Made by a program: the position numbers and the translations under genes. Below are positions 1 through 7,231 of a DNA stretch of 33,061 nucleotides, piece by piece (position 1 is the first letter of the stretch; the number at the start of each line of letters is the position of its first letter). The notes beneath the pieces were generated by a model that worked only from the letters and a program-made list of their open reading frames with translations, did not search any database and had not been told where the DNA came from. Origin of the DNA: Firmicutes bacterium UBA6811 (GTDB lineage Bacteria > Bacillota > SHA-98 > UBA4971); assembly GCA_002452295.1 (NCBI GenBank), contig DKEX01000119.1:1-33061 (forward strand), given 5' to 3'.

Positions 1-440
1 ATGATGTTGTGCTTCGCCGGATCGTAGCTCTTCTCGTTGACGCCCATCACGATGGTGATGTCCTCGCCCTTGGCGGGGGCGGTGATGATGACCTTCTTCG
101 CCCCGCCCTTGAGGTGGCCGGCAGCCCTGTCGCCACTTGTGAACACGCCGGTGGACTCGATGACTATGTCCACACCCAGGTCCTGCCAGCGTATCGCGGC
201 CGGATCCTTCTCGGACAGCACCTTGACGGCTTTCCCGTTCACCACGATCTCGCCGTTCTTCGCCTCCACGCTGCCACGGAAGGTGCCATGCACCGAATCA
301 TACTTCAGGAGATGCGCATTGGTCTTCGCGTCCGCCAGGTCGTTGACGGCCACCACGTCGATCGCGGGGTTCTCCGTCGCCGCCCGGTACACGATCCGCC
401 CGATCCTGCCGAAACCGTTGATGCCGACTTTCACTGCCAT
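1..440 (-). CDS. gap: Glyceraldehyde-3-phosphate dehydrogenase, N-terminal part (runs off the window)
   Basis: This gene encodes the glycolytic NAD-dependent enzyme that oxidises glyceraldehyde-3-phosphate to 1,3-bisphosphoglycerate in the cytosol. The visible 146 residues start MAVKVGINGFGRIGR, the Rossmann-fold dinucleotide-binding signature, followed by VAVNDL, YDSVHG, ESTGVF and ITAPAKGEDITIVMGVNE, all typical of the family. The window ends just before the expected SCTTN catalytic cysteine motif, so the active site cannot be checked. The ATG at 438-440 has an AGGAG ribosome site about 7 bases upstream. It lies 35 bases downstream of cggR on the same strand, the classic cggR-gapA operon arrangement, so it is probably controlled by CggR in response to sugar phosphates. 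Identification is secure; only the distal part is missing. Confidence 0.96.
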   Translation of the reverse strand, partial: MAVKVGINGFGRIGRIVYRAATENPAIDVVAVNDLADAKTNAHLLKYDSVHGTFRGSVEAKNGEIVVNGKAVKVLSEKDPAAIRWQDLGVDIVIESTGVFTSGDRAAGHLKGGAKKVIITAPAKGEDITIVMGVNEKSYDPAKHNI

Positions 441-475
441 TTTCCGCTCCTCCCTGTCCCTTTCCGCCTCTTTCT

Positions 476-1498
476 TTATCCCTCGAGCTCGAGCATCCGT
501 CGGGCCGCCGCCTCGTCTGTCACCAGCGCCTCGCGGCTCTGCTGCTTTATGACGGCCAGCACCGCCCCGGCCTTCTTCGCCCCGCCGGCCACTGCCACGA
601 GCCTCTTGCCGGCAAGGTCCTCGGGGCGGACGCCCATGCTCGGCGTGTAGTAAACCATCCTGCCCTCGCTGTCAAAGTAGTACCCGAACATCTCTGCAAC
701 GGCGCCGCGCGAGGTCAGGATCTCCAGGGCTTCCCCGGTGATGCCGCGCCTTTTCGCCATCTCCTCGAGCGTGCCCACTCCGTGGACGACCACCCTGGCC
801 CTCTTGATGAGGTCGAGCACCTCCCTTATTCGGGGCTCGTCCACTATCCTGGATATCGTCTCAGGGTGAAGATCGTCGGGCACGTTGAGCACCCTGTAGG
901 TACCGCCCATGCGCCTCGCCATGGCCACCGCTATCGTATCAGCCTGCGTCTCAACCTCCTCTCCAAGACTGCCCCTGGCCGGCACCACCATGATGCCCCT
1001 GGGCCACCCGGATGGAACTACGGCCTCGGCCACCTCGGCCATGGTGGTGCCGCCGCCTGCCGCGATGATGTCGCCTTCCTCCACGATGTCGCGGAGGATA
1101 CGCACCACGGCCCTGCCCATCTCCTTCTTGACGGTGGGATCGCGCCCCGAGTCCCCGGCCACCACGACGACCCTCGCTACAGGCAGCCTCTCCTCGAGGC
1201 CACGCTCGAGCCTGGCGAAGCCCCGAAGCTCCCGCACGTATTCGCCGAGGTCGGTAAAGGTGCGCTCGCCCTCCGCAGTGAGGGTTACCCCGGCCGGACT
1301 GACGGCCAGGAGGCCCTGCTGTCTCAGGAACTCGATCTCGCCCCTCACGGTGCGTTCCTTCTCCGCCAGCCGTGATGAAAGGGTGCGTCTGCCCACCGGC
1401 TGGGAGAAATGGATGTGGCGAAGGATGGAGTACCGTACGTCAATGAGTTCTCCGATCTCCGGCGCGATCTTCTGTTGCAGGCTCACGAACCTGTCCAT
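476..1498 (-). CDS. cggR: Central glycolytic genes regulator CggR (SorC/DeoR-like repressor)
   Basis: The 340-residue product has the usual length for CggR. The N-terminal region has the family pattern VRYSILRHIHFSQPVGRRTL followed by a winged helix-turn-helix (about residues 36-65, ending EIEFLRQQGLL). Residues from about 105 to the end form the SorC-type effector domain, with the glycine-rich loop IIAAGGGTTMAEVAEAV. In Bacillus subtilis CggR represses the lower-glycolysis operon and is relieved by fructose-1,6-bisphosphate. Placement directly before gap supports the same role. A CggR-like operator lies about 310 bases upstream (1809-1844). The ATG is chosen because the first residues align with known CggR N-termini; the ribosome site in front of it is weak. 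Confidence 0.93.
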   Translation of the reverse strand: MDRFVSLQQKIAPEIGELIDVRYSILRHIHFSQPVGRRTLSSRLAEKERTVRGEIEFLRQQGLLAVSPAGVTLTAEGERTFTDLGEYVRELRGFARLERGLEERLPVARVVVVAGDSGRDPTVKKEMGRAVVRILRDIVEEGDIIAAGGGTTMAEVAEAVVPSGWPRGIMVVPARGSLGEEVETQADTIAVAMARRMGGTYRVLNVPDDLHPETISRIVDEPRIREVLDLIKRARVVVHGVGTLEEMAKRRGITGEALEILTSRGAVAEMFGYYFDSEGRMVYYTPSMGVRPEDLAGKRLVAVAGGAKKAGAVLAVIKQQSREALVTDEAAARRMLELEG

Positions 1499-1808
1499 AT
1501 CGTGCGTCCCGATCGCTCCCTCGAACTCCAGATGCCACCGCCGGGGGACAATCGTGGGAAGCCGCTTCCGCCTGGGGGATCCCGCCCGTTTCGTGATTGC
1601 CGATGTTCAAGTCCTCCATCCGGCGCCCGAAGCCACGCGGTCGGCCGCGGCCGAAGCACTGGCAACCCCGGTGAGTGAGCTTCGGTGCAGTATGGTGCGG
1701 CGCGGTGCGATGCGCCGCCCCGCGGCACACGGCACCGCACGGCACATAACATAGCCCAGCACGCCATGGCTGCCAGCCCACTTGTGGTATATTATGGTAG
1801 GCCCCTGG
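1499..1808 (-). other. Long GC-rich leader upstream of cggR, no gene seen
   Basis: About 310 bases lie between the CggR-like operator and the cggR start without a convincing gene. If transcription begins at or above the operator, this would be an unusually long 5' leader. It contains a short-period GC-rich repeat (1684-1746) with many GGTGC and GGCAC words that can pair with each other. Short open frames here have low-complexity translations and no ribosome site. I recognise no riboswitch. Confidence 0.5.
1684..1746. repeat. Short-period (about 10 base) GC-rich repeat in cggR leader
   Basis: Three successive 10-base units begin GGTGC (1684, 1694 and 1704). They are followed by GGCAC-containing words that are the reverse complement of GGTGCC-like words, so the stretch is both tandem and self-complementary and could fold. 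The units are imperfect. The function is unknown. Confidence 0.6.
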
Positions 1809-1844
1809 GACGAATGGCGTCCCGGCGGATGCAATGCTGTCCCA
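1809..1844 (-). promoter_or_regulatory. Candidate CggR operator (two half-sites, 20-base phase)
   Basis: On the minus strand the sequence reads TGGGAC-N6-GCAT-N4-CGGGAC-N6-CGTC. The B. subtilis CggR operator, as I recall it, is CGGGAC-N6-TGTC-N4-CGGGAC-N6-TGTC, so spacing and 20-base phase match exactly. The cggR-proximal half-site is near-perfect (CGGGAC and CGTC). The distal one keeps GGGAC but not TGTC. Both halves also share CATT at the same offset. The site lies upstream of cggR and downstream of rpoN, where autoregulation of cggR-gap would be expected. Confidence 0.68.
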
Positions 1845-1855
1845 CCACGTCCAAA

Positions 1856-1885
1856 ATAAAAACTCCCATCGTCGCCTTTAGTCTA
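1856..1885 (-). promoter_or_regulatory. Possible weak sigma-A promoter for cggR-gap
   Basis: On the minus strand TAGACT (1880-1885) and TTTTAT (1856-1861) are separated by 18 bases. Each matches the -35 or -10 consensus at four of six positions. It lies just upstream of the candidate CggR operator, so a repressor bound there could block initiation or elongation. The match is weak and other starts are possible. Confidence 0.25.
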
Positions 1886-1932
1886 TTCTCTGCAGCATGA
1901 AAAATTCCTTCCGCCCCCGCACGGCAAATTGC

Positions 1933-1952
1933 AAAAAGCGCAAGACCCGCGC
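1933..1952 (-). terminator. Possible weak terminator after rpoN
   Basis: Immediately after the rpoN stop codon the minus strand has GCGC, a 7-base loop, GCGC and then five T residues. The stem is only four base pairs, so termination would be weak. Its position directly after the stop and the T run are the only support. Confidence 0.3.
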
Positions 1953-3455
1953 CTAGAACCTCCTCCGCTGCCTGGAAGCGGGCATCTGGTCCTCCTCGCG
2001 GTACTTCGCCACCGTGCGGCGGGAGATGAGGATGCCCTGGCGCTTGAGCTCGTCGGCGATGGCCTGGTCGCTCAGGGGTTTCTTCGGGTCCTCGGACTCG
2101 ATGATCTCGCGGATCATCCTCTTGATGCTCTCGCTGGAGGCTGCTTCCCCGGCTGCAGTCGCGACCCCGCTCGTGAAGAAGAACCTCATCTCGTACACGC
2201 CCCTCGGGGTTTGGACGTACTTGCCCGCGGTTGCCCTGCTCACCGTGGACTCGTGCACCCCGATCTCGTCCGCCACCTCTTTCAGGGTGAGGGGCCGGAG
2301 GTACTTGATGCCCCTGTCGAAGAACTCCCGCTGAAACCTGACGATGCACTCCGTGACCCTGTGCAGCGTCTGCCTCCGCTGCTCGATGCTGCGTATGAGC
2401 CACATGGCGGAGTTCAGCTTCGACTTGACGAACTCCACCGCCCCGGCCTCCTGGCCCGGGTTCCTCAGCATCCGGCGGTACGTGGGGTTGATGCCGAGGC
2501 GCGGCGCGGACACGTCGCTCACCACGATCACGTAATCATCGCCGACCTTCTCCACCACCACGTCGGGCTCGATGTAGCCGGCCGACCTCGCCCCGGCGAA
2601 CTCCCGGCCCGGCTTGGGATCGAGCGTCTTGACTATGTCGCACGCCCTCTGCACCTCTGTGATGGGCCTTGCGAGCTTCTCCGCGATCCTCCCCAGCCTG
2701 CCGGAGGCCATGTCGTCGAGGCAATCCTGGATGAGCGCCCTTACCAGCTCGGAGTCGTTTCGTGGAAGCTCCAACGTGTCGAGCTGGATGAGGAGGCACT
2801 CCTTCAGGTTTCGCGCGCCTACCCCCGCGGGCTCAAACCCCTGTATGACCTCGAGCACCCGTTCGACCCGGTCGTCGGCCACGCCCGCCATGGCGGCGAC
2901 CTCGGAGACCTCCATCCGGAGGTAACCGTCATCGTCGATCCCGCCGATGAGGAGGCTGCCGATCCTCATTTCCTCCCTGGTCAGCGGCGAGAGGCGCAAC
3001 TGGAACATGAGGTAGTCCTGGAACGATTCCTGGTGCCCCACGTAAGACTCATACGAGAACTCGGCCTCGCCCCGCTTCTCCTGCGGCGCCACATACCCGA
3101 ACCCGAGGTCGCTGGCGTCGTCGAAGTAGCTCTGCCAGTCGATATCAGGCCCGTCTGTGTCGGCGTCGCCTGCGCCGGCAGATCCGCTCTCCGCCGCCGC
3201 ACCGCCCGGGGCTGCGCTGGCCTGTCGCGCCAGCACGTCCTCCGCGGCAGGTGCGCCGCCCGCCTCGGCGGCGGCATCGGCCTCGGCATCGGAGGCGTCT
3301 TTCAGCTCGAGCACGGGGTTCTCCAGCATCTCGCTCTCGATATACTCCTGAAGCTCCATCCAGGGCAACTGGAGGATGGTTATGGCCTGGCGGAGTTCAG
3401 GGGTGATAACGAGCTTCTGAACTTGCCTGAGGCTCATCTCGTAACCCATCCTCAT
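1953..3455 (-). CDS. rpoN: RNA polymerase sigma-54 factor
   Basis: The 500-residue product directs core RNA polymerase to -24/-12 promoters that need enhancer-binding ATPases. Region I is residues 1-50 (MSLRQVQKLVITPELRQAI and LQEYIESEMLENPVLE). An acidic, alanine-rich region II covers about 51-125. The core-binding domain follows to about 320, then a helix-turn-helix around 388-412 (LKEVADEIGVHESTVSRAT). The RpoN box is at about 478-487 (SRRTVAKYRE). The same frame stays open further upstream, but the ATG at 3453-3455 is chosen because AGGAGGTGA lies 7 bases before it and it gives the standard N-terminus. It starts 20 bases after whiA ends, suggesting a whiA-rpoN operon. No sigma-54 enhancer-binding protein is in the window. 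Confidence 0.96.
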   Translation of the reverse strand: MRMGYEMSLRQVQKLVITPELRQAITILQLPWMELQEYIESEMLENPVLELKDASDAEADAAAEAGGAPAAEDVLARQASAAPGGAAAESGSAGAGDADTDGPDIDWQSYFDDASDLGFGYVAPQEKRGEAEFSYESYVGHQESFQDYLMFQLRLSPLTREEMRIGSLLIGGIDDDGYLRMEVSEVAAMAGVADDRVERVLEVIQGFEPAGVGARNLKECLLIQLDTLELPRNDSELVRALIQDCLDDMASGRLGRIAEKLARPITEVQRACDIVKTLDPKPGREFAGARSAGYIEPDVVVEKVGDDYVIVVSDVSAPRLGINPTYRRMLRNPGQEAGAVEFVKSKLNSAMWLIRSIEQRRQTLHRVTECIVRFQREFFDRGIKYLRPLTLKEVADEIGVHESTVSRATAGKYVQTPRGVYEMRFFFTSGVATAAGEAASSESIKRMIREIIESEDPKKPLSDQAIADELKRQGILISRRTVAKYREEDQMPASRQRRRF

Positions 3456-3475
3456 TGCCCTGTCACCTCCTGCTA

Positions 3476-4480
3476 CTAGAGTATTCGCGCCGGAGTCAGG
3501 ATTTCCTTTGTCTCGGCCCGCCTGGCGAGATCCAGAAGCCGTCGCATGCGGTGGTTCGCCGCGGACTTCGTTATCGGGGGCGCCAGCATCTCGCCGAGTT
3601 CCTTGAGAGTGGCCTCCGGGTGCGCCAGGCGAAGCTCGGCGATCTCGTGAAGACCCCTGGGCAGAGAGCCCATCCCTGCCCTCGCCACGAAATCCCTTAT
3701 GATCTCGGTCTGGACGAGCCCCGCGTCGACCGTCTTCGCCACGTTGGCGGTGTCGCAGTTCACTGCCCGGTTGACGTCGCCGCGCACGCCACGCATCACG
3801 CGCACGCTCTCGAGGGTGATCACCGACGCGCAAGCCCCCATGACGCGCAGTAGTTGCGCGACGTCATCTCCGCCCTTCACATAGACCATGAAGCCTCTCC
3901 TGCGCCCGGTGACCCTGGCCGCCACACCGAAGGACGCAGCGATGCGCACGATGCCGCACGCCAAGGGTTCGGCATCGGTCACTATCTCCATGTGATAGGC
4001 CTTCTCGGGGTTCTGGACGTAGCCCCGGGCGAGAAAGGTTCCCCGCAGGTAGGCCCTGCGGCAGCACTGCCTGGACAGGATCCTCCACGGGACCCCGGCC
4101 CTCATCGCCCTTCGCCCGCCGGGGCTCTGCCTGGTCGCCCCCCGTGCAGGAAGGACCAGGCCCATCTCCTCGAGGGCGGCGCGCGTCGTCTCGTCCCACG
4201 GAAGCCAGACGACGTAAAGATTGCCGGGGGCGCCACCCTTGCGCCTCGCGGTCTTCGCTTGCGGCCTCAGGTCAAAGAGGTCGCGCGCGAGCGACACGAT
4301 CCTCCGAGCCACGGCCGCGTTCTCCGTGGCCATCTCGAATCGCTGGGCCTCCCCGGCGGCCCGCCGGCCGCCTGCGAAGCGGCCTCGCATCCGCGCGACC
4401 GCGGAAAGCTCCGCAAGCATGCAGCACCTCTCGCCGGTGGCGAGGCGGGCAAGCTCATCCTTGGTCATGATGGAAAACAC
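3476..4480 (-). CDS. whiA: DNA-binding protein WhiA
   Basis: The 334-residue product is a WhiA family protein: an inactive LAGLIDADG-homing-endonuclease-like fold followed by a C-terminal helix-turn-helix. The family signature CCRRAYLRGTFLARGYVQNP lies near the middle, with KAYHMEIV after it. The C-terminal HTH is around HPEATLKELGEMLAPPITKS and NHRMRRLLDLA. In actinobacteria WhiA acts in sporulation and cell division; in Bacillus it affects division and chromosome segregation. In Bacillus whiA follows yvcK directly. Here the two are separated by spmA-spmB on the opposite strand, so whiA probably has its own promoter in 4481-4605, although I could not define one confidently. Confidence 0.94.
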   Translation of the reverse strand: MFSIMTKDELARLATGERCCMLAELSAVARMRGRFAGGRRAAGEAQRFEMATENAAVARRIVSLARDLFDLRPQAKTARRKGGAPGNLYVVWLPWDETTRAALEEMGLVLPARGATRQSPGGRRAMRAGVPWRILSRQCCRRAYLRGTFLARGYVQNPEKAYHMEIVTDAEPLACGIVRIAASFGVAARVTGRRRGFMVYVKGGDDVAQLLRVMGACASVITLESVRVMRGVRGDVNRAVNCDTANVAKTVDAGLVQTEIIRDFVARAGMGSLPRGLHEIAELRLAHPEATLKELGEMLAPPITKSAANHRMRRLLDLARRAETKEILTPARIL

Positions 4481-4605
4481 GAAAGCATCCCACCCGCCCT
4501 GATTTTATCACAGCCGCCGGGGACGTGCCGTGGTAATAAGCAATATGTCTGCCAGAATAGCTTTACCGTGGGACCCCGGTACCTGGACCATGGGAGGTGG
4601 ATCTC

Positions 4606-5190
4606 GTGGTAAACGCGGTATGGCTCGTATTGATAGCCGCAGGAGTCATCACAGGCCTGGTGACAGGGAACGGCGAGGCCGTGACCAGCGCGGCGCTGGA
4701 GTCGGCGGGGTCTGCCGTCACCCTGTGCTTCGGGCTCATCGGTGCCATGGCCCTGTGGTGCGGAGTCATGAAGATCGCCGAGGAGGCCGGGATCGCGCGC
4801 TGGCTTGCCCGCATGGTGGCGCCGCCCGCGCGGGTGCTCTTCCCGTCGGTTCCCCGCGACCACCCGGCCATCGCAGCCGTGGCCATGAGCATCGCCGCCA
4901 ATCTCCTCGGCATGGGGAACGCGGCGACCCCCCTGGGGATCAGGGCCATGGAGGAGCTCGCCACTCTCCCCGGCAGCCGGGACGAGGCAAGCGACGCCAT
5001 GTGCACCTTCGTGGCCATCTGCACCGCCGGCATCACGCTGGTGCCCACCACGATCATCGCGATCAGGTCTCAGTTCGGGTCGACGAGCCCCGCGGAGGTC
5101 GTGGTGCCGATCATCATCGTGAACCTGCTGGCGACCGCCGTCGCCATCATTGCGGACAGGTTCGCGAGACCCGTCTCGCGCTCCAGGTAA
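4606..5190 (+). CDS. spmA: Spore maturation protein A
   Basis: The 194-residue membrane protein matches SpmA. It has several hydrophobic segments, the motif PRDHPAIAAVAMSIAANLLG, then GNAATPLGIRAMEEL and TLVPTTIIAIR. SpmA and SpmB are needed for full spore core dehydration and resistance; they belong to the nucleoside-recognition (Gate) domain family. The start is GTG at 4606, because GGAGGTG (4593-4599) is its ribosome site and the N-terminus MVNAVWLVLI then matches known SpmA. An in-frame GTG at 4597 lies inside that ribosome site. spmB follows after 55 bases. The pair is divergent from whiA. Confidence 0.93.
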   Translation: MVNAVWLVLIAAGVITGLVTGNGEAVTSAALESAGSAVTLCFGLIGAMALWCGVMKIAEEAGIARWLARMVAPPARVLFPSVPRDHPAIAAVAMSIAANLLGMGNAATPLGIRAMEELATLPGSRDEASDAMCTFVAICTAGITLVPTTIIAIRSQFGSTSPAEVVVPIIIVNLLATAVAIIADRFARPVSRSR

Positions 5191-5245
5191 GCCCGGTGAC
5201 CGGTCCGGAAGCTCGTCACAGCAAGGGCAAGGAGGAAGCAGCACG

Positions 5246-5791
5246 ATGCTCGTCAGGGCGGTTACGGCCGCATCCAACGTCATGATACCCCTCATAATCC
5301 TCACCATATGCCTCGTCGGGCGCCTCAAGGGGGTGAGGGTATACGAAACGTTCGTGGAGGGCGCGAAGGAGGGCTTTGCTACCGCAGTCCGCCTCATCCC
5401 GTTCCTTGTGGCCATGTTCGTGGCCATCGGCATGTTTCGGGCGTCAGGCGCGCTCAAGGTCGTGACCGGAGCCCTCTCCCCTGTTACAGGTCTTCTCGGC
5501 ATGCCCGAGGAGCTTCTGCCCCTCGCCCTCATTCGCCCGCTTTCGGGCAGCGGCGCGCTGGAGGTGGCCACGAATCTCGTCAGGACCTTCGGGCCCGATT
5601 CAGTCATAGGCAGGATGGCCTCGACGATGCAGGCAAGCTCCGAGACCACGCTGTACATCATCACCGTGTACTTCGGAGCCGTGGGGATCAAGAAGACCCG
5701 CCATTGCCTCGCTGCGGGCCTTCTCGCGGACCTTGTCGCATTTCTCTCGTCAGTTGCGGTGTGGCGTCTTGTCCTCGGCCTCACGCCGTGA
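5246..5791 (+). CDS. spmB: Spore maturation protein B
   Basis: The 181-residue product is SpmB, close to the usual length of about 178. It has hydrophobic segments near the N-terminus (NVMIPLIILTICLVGRLKGV), in the middle (RLIPFLVAMFVAIGMF) and at the C-terminus. It carries the family patterns RPLSGSGALEV and ASSETTLYIITVYFGAVGIK. It acts with SpmA in spore core dehydration. The ATG at 5246 has AGGAGG about 10 bases upstream. Its 3' end overlaps the 3' end of yvcK on the other strand by 42 bases, so there is no room for a terminator between the convergent genes. Confidence 0.93.
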   Translation: MLVRAVTAASNVMIPLIILTICLVGRLKGVRVYETFVEGAKEGFATAVRLIPFLVAMFVAIGMFRASGALKVVTGALSPVTGLLGMPEELLPLALIRPLSGSGALEVATNLVRTFGPDSVIGRMASTMQASSETTLYIITVYFGAVGIKKTRHCLAAGLLADLVAFLSSVAVWRLVLGLTP

Positions 5792-7231
5792 GCCCGCCGC
5801 CGGGGCCGCCCCACCGGCGCCGCCCGGCCGGCGCGCGGCCCGGGCGGACCCCAGGTCCAGCACGCGCCCCACCTCGTGGCGCGATCCCCTCGCCGTAGCC
5901 CTGGCCTCCACCACCAGCCCGACGATGGCGCGCGCAAGCCGCTCCGGGTCGTGCCTCGCGTAATCAGCAACGGACACGAGGTCGCCCTCCACCACGGAGA
6001 CCCCGAGGCCCCTGAGATTGTCGCTGTCGGCAGTTACAGGGTACGCGCCCTCCTGCCGGTACCGCTCGGCGATCTTCGGCGGCACCTGGCCGGTGTTCAC
6101 AAGGGCCACGTCCACGATACCCCGCCCGACGTGCTCGAAGAGAGCCCGGAGGTGATCCGACGCGGCAAACCCGTCGGTCTCGCCCGGCTGGGTCATGACG
6201 TTGCTCACATATACCTTTAGCGCCCTGCTCCGGCGGATCGCCTCGGTGATCCCCGGGACGAGCAGGTTCGGGAGCACGCTTGTGAACAGGCTCCCCGGCC
6301 CCAGCACTATGAGCTCGGCCCCGGCTATGGCCTCCACGGCCTCGGGGAGGGCCACCGGGTCCCTGGGCCTCAAGAAGACCCGCCTTATCGGGGCGCCGCA
6401 CGTCGACAGCGTCGACTCGCCCTCCACCACGGCCCCGCCCTCGCACTCCGCGGCAAGGACGACATCCTCGAGCGTGGACGGCAGCACCCGCCCCCTGACC
6501 GCCAGCACGCGGCTGGACTCCTTCACCGCCTCCTCGAAGTCGCCCGTGATGGCGGACATGGTGGCTATGAAGAGGTTGCCGAAGGTGTGCCCTCCGAGCC
6601 CTGTCGGGTCGCCCTCGGGAAACCGGTACTGGAAGAGGCGCGCCATGAGGGGCTCCGAGTCAGCCAGGGCCACAAGGCAGTTGCGGATGTCTCCCGGTGG
6701 CAGCACCCCCATCTCCTTGCGCAGCCTGCCCGAGCTTCCCCCGTCGTCGGCCACGGTGACGATGGCCGTCACATTACTGGTGAACTCCTTGACGCCCCGG
6801 AGAAGCGTGGAGAGGCCCGTCCCGCCGCCGACCACGACGATCCTCGGGCCGCGGCCGAGCTGCCGCTCCCGCTGCACAAGCTCGGCGATGCGGTTCTCCG
6901 CGCCGGGCATGAGCGCGGCGACGATGGACCGGATGATCGCACCCGCGGAGATCCCCATGATGGCAGCTCCGCCGACCACCGCGGCGATGCCGGCCACAGT
7001 CACAAGGCCTCTCGGAAACGGCCCCGGGCGGGGAACGCCGAGCCAGGCGAACCAGCGCTCGAGAATGTCAAGCGCCCGGCCGTCGAGCAACGTCACGCTG
7101 CCGAGCACGACAAGCGCCACCCCGAGCGCAAAGCCGGCAAGCCACCTTTTCACTCTCATCCCCGGATACAGCCACCGGAGGGCCTTCACTCCCTGATCAC
7201 ATCTTTCATTCAGCCAGTCTGTCCTGGACAT
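5750..7231 (-). CDS. yvcK: YvcK/CofD-like UDP-sugar-binding protein with membrane N-terminus
   Basis: Residues 129 to about 455 form the YvcK/CofD fold: IVVVGGGTGLSTLLRGVKEF, TVADDGGSSGRLRKEMGVLP, PPGDIRNCLVAL, GGHTFGNLFIA, and LGPGSLFTSVLPNLLV. Bacillus YvcK binds UDP-GlcNAc and is needed for cell shape and growth on gluconeogenic carbon sources. This protein has about 125 extra N-terminal residues with two hydrophobic stretches (about 30-48 and 76-100), so it is likely membrane-anchored. It also has a basic, Ala/Gly-rich tail of about 40 residues. Its start overlaps the rapZ end by 26 bases, indicating coupling. An ATG at residue 25 is an alternative start. The 3' end overlaps spmB. Confidence 0.93.
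   Translation of the reverse strand: MSRTDWLNERCDQGVKALRWLYPGMRVKRWLAGFALGVALVVLGSVTLLDGRALDILERWFAWLGVPRPGPFPRGLVTVAGIAAVVGGAAIMGISAGAIIRSIVAALMPGAENRIAELVQRERQLGRGPRIVVVGGGTGLSTLLRGVKEFTSNVTAIVTVADDGGSSGRLRKEMGVLPPGDIRNCLVALADSEPLMARLFQYRFPEGDPTGLGGHTFGNLFIATMSAITGDFEEAVKESSRVLAVRGRVLPSTLEDVVLAAECEGGAVVEGESTLSTCGAPIRRVFLRPRDPVALPEAVEAIAGAELIVLGPGSLFTSVLPNLLVPGITEAIRRSRALKVYVSNVMTQPGETDGFAASDHLRALFEHVGRGIVDVALVNTGQVPPKIAERYRQEGAYPVTADSDNLRGLGVSVVEGDLVSVADYARHDPERLARAIVGLVVEARATARGSRHEVGRVLDLGSARAARRPGGAGGAAPAAGSRREAEDKTPHRN

Noticed and set aside
1684..1746. CRISPR-like array or riboswitch in the cggR leader
   Set aside because: Units are too short and imperfect, with no spacers, and no known riboswitch core could be recognised.
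1784..1800. Plus-strand extended -10-like sequence TGGTATATTAT
   Set aside because: There is no acceptable -35 box at 16-18 bases and no plus-strand gene downstream before spmA.
1831..1844. Sigma-54-like site (TGGGAC then TTGC) on the minus strand near rpoN
   Set aside because: The GG and GC elements are separated by nine instead of the required ten bases, and the same bases fit the CggR operator spacing.
1929..3479. Long plus-strand open frame opposite rpoN
   Set aside because: It mirrors rpoN codons in a GC-rich genome, has no ribosome site and no recognisable family; rpoN is complete on the other strand.
3456..3833. Upstream extension of the rpoN reading frame
   Set aside because: The frame is open but the extra residues are low-complexity, overlap whiA, and AGGAGGTGA sits just before the ATG at 3455 which gives the standard sigma-54 N-terminus.
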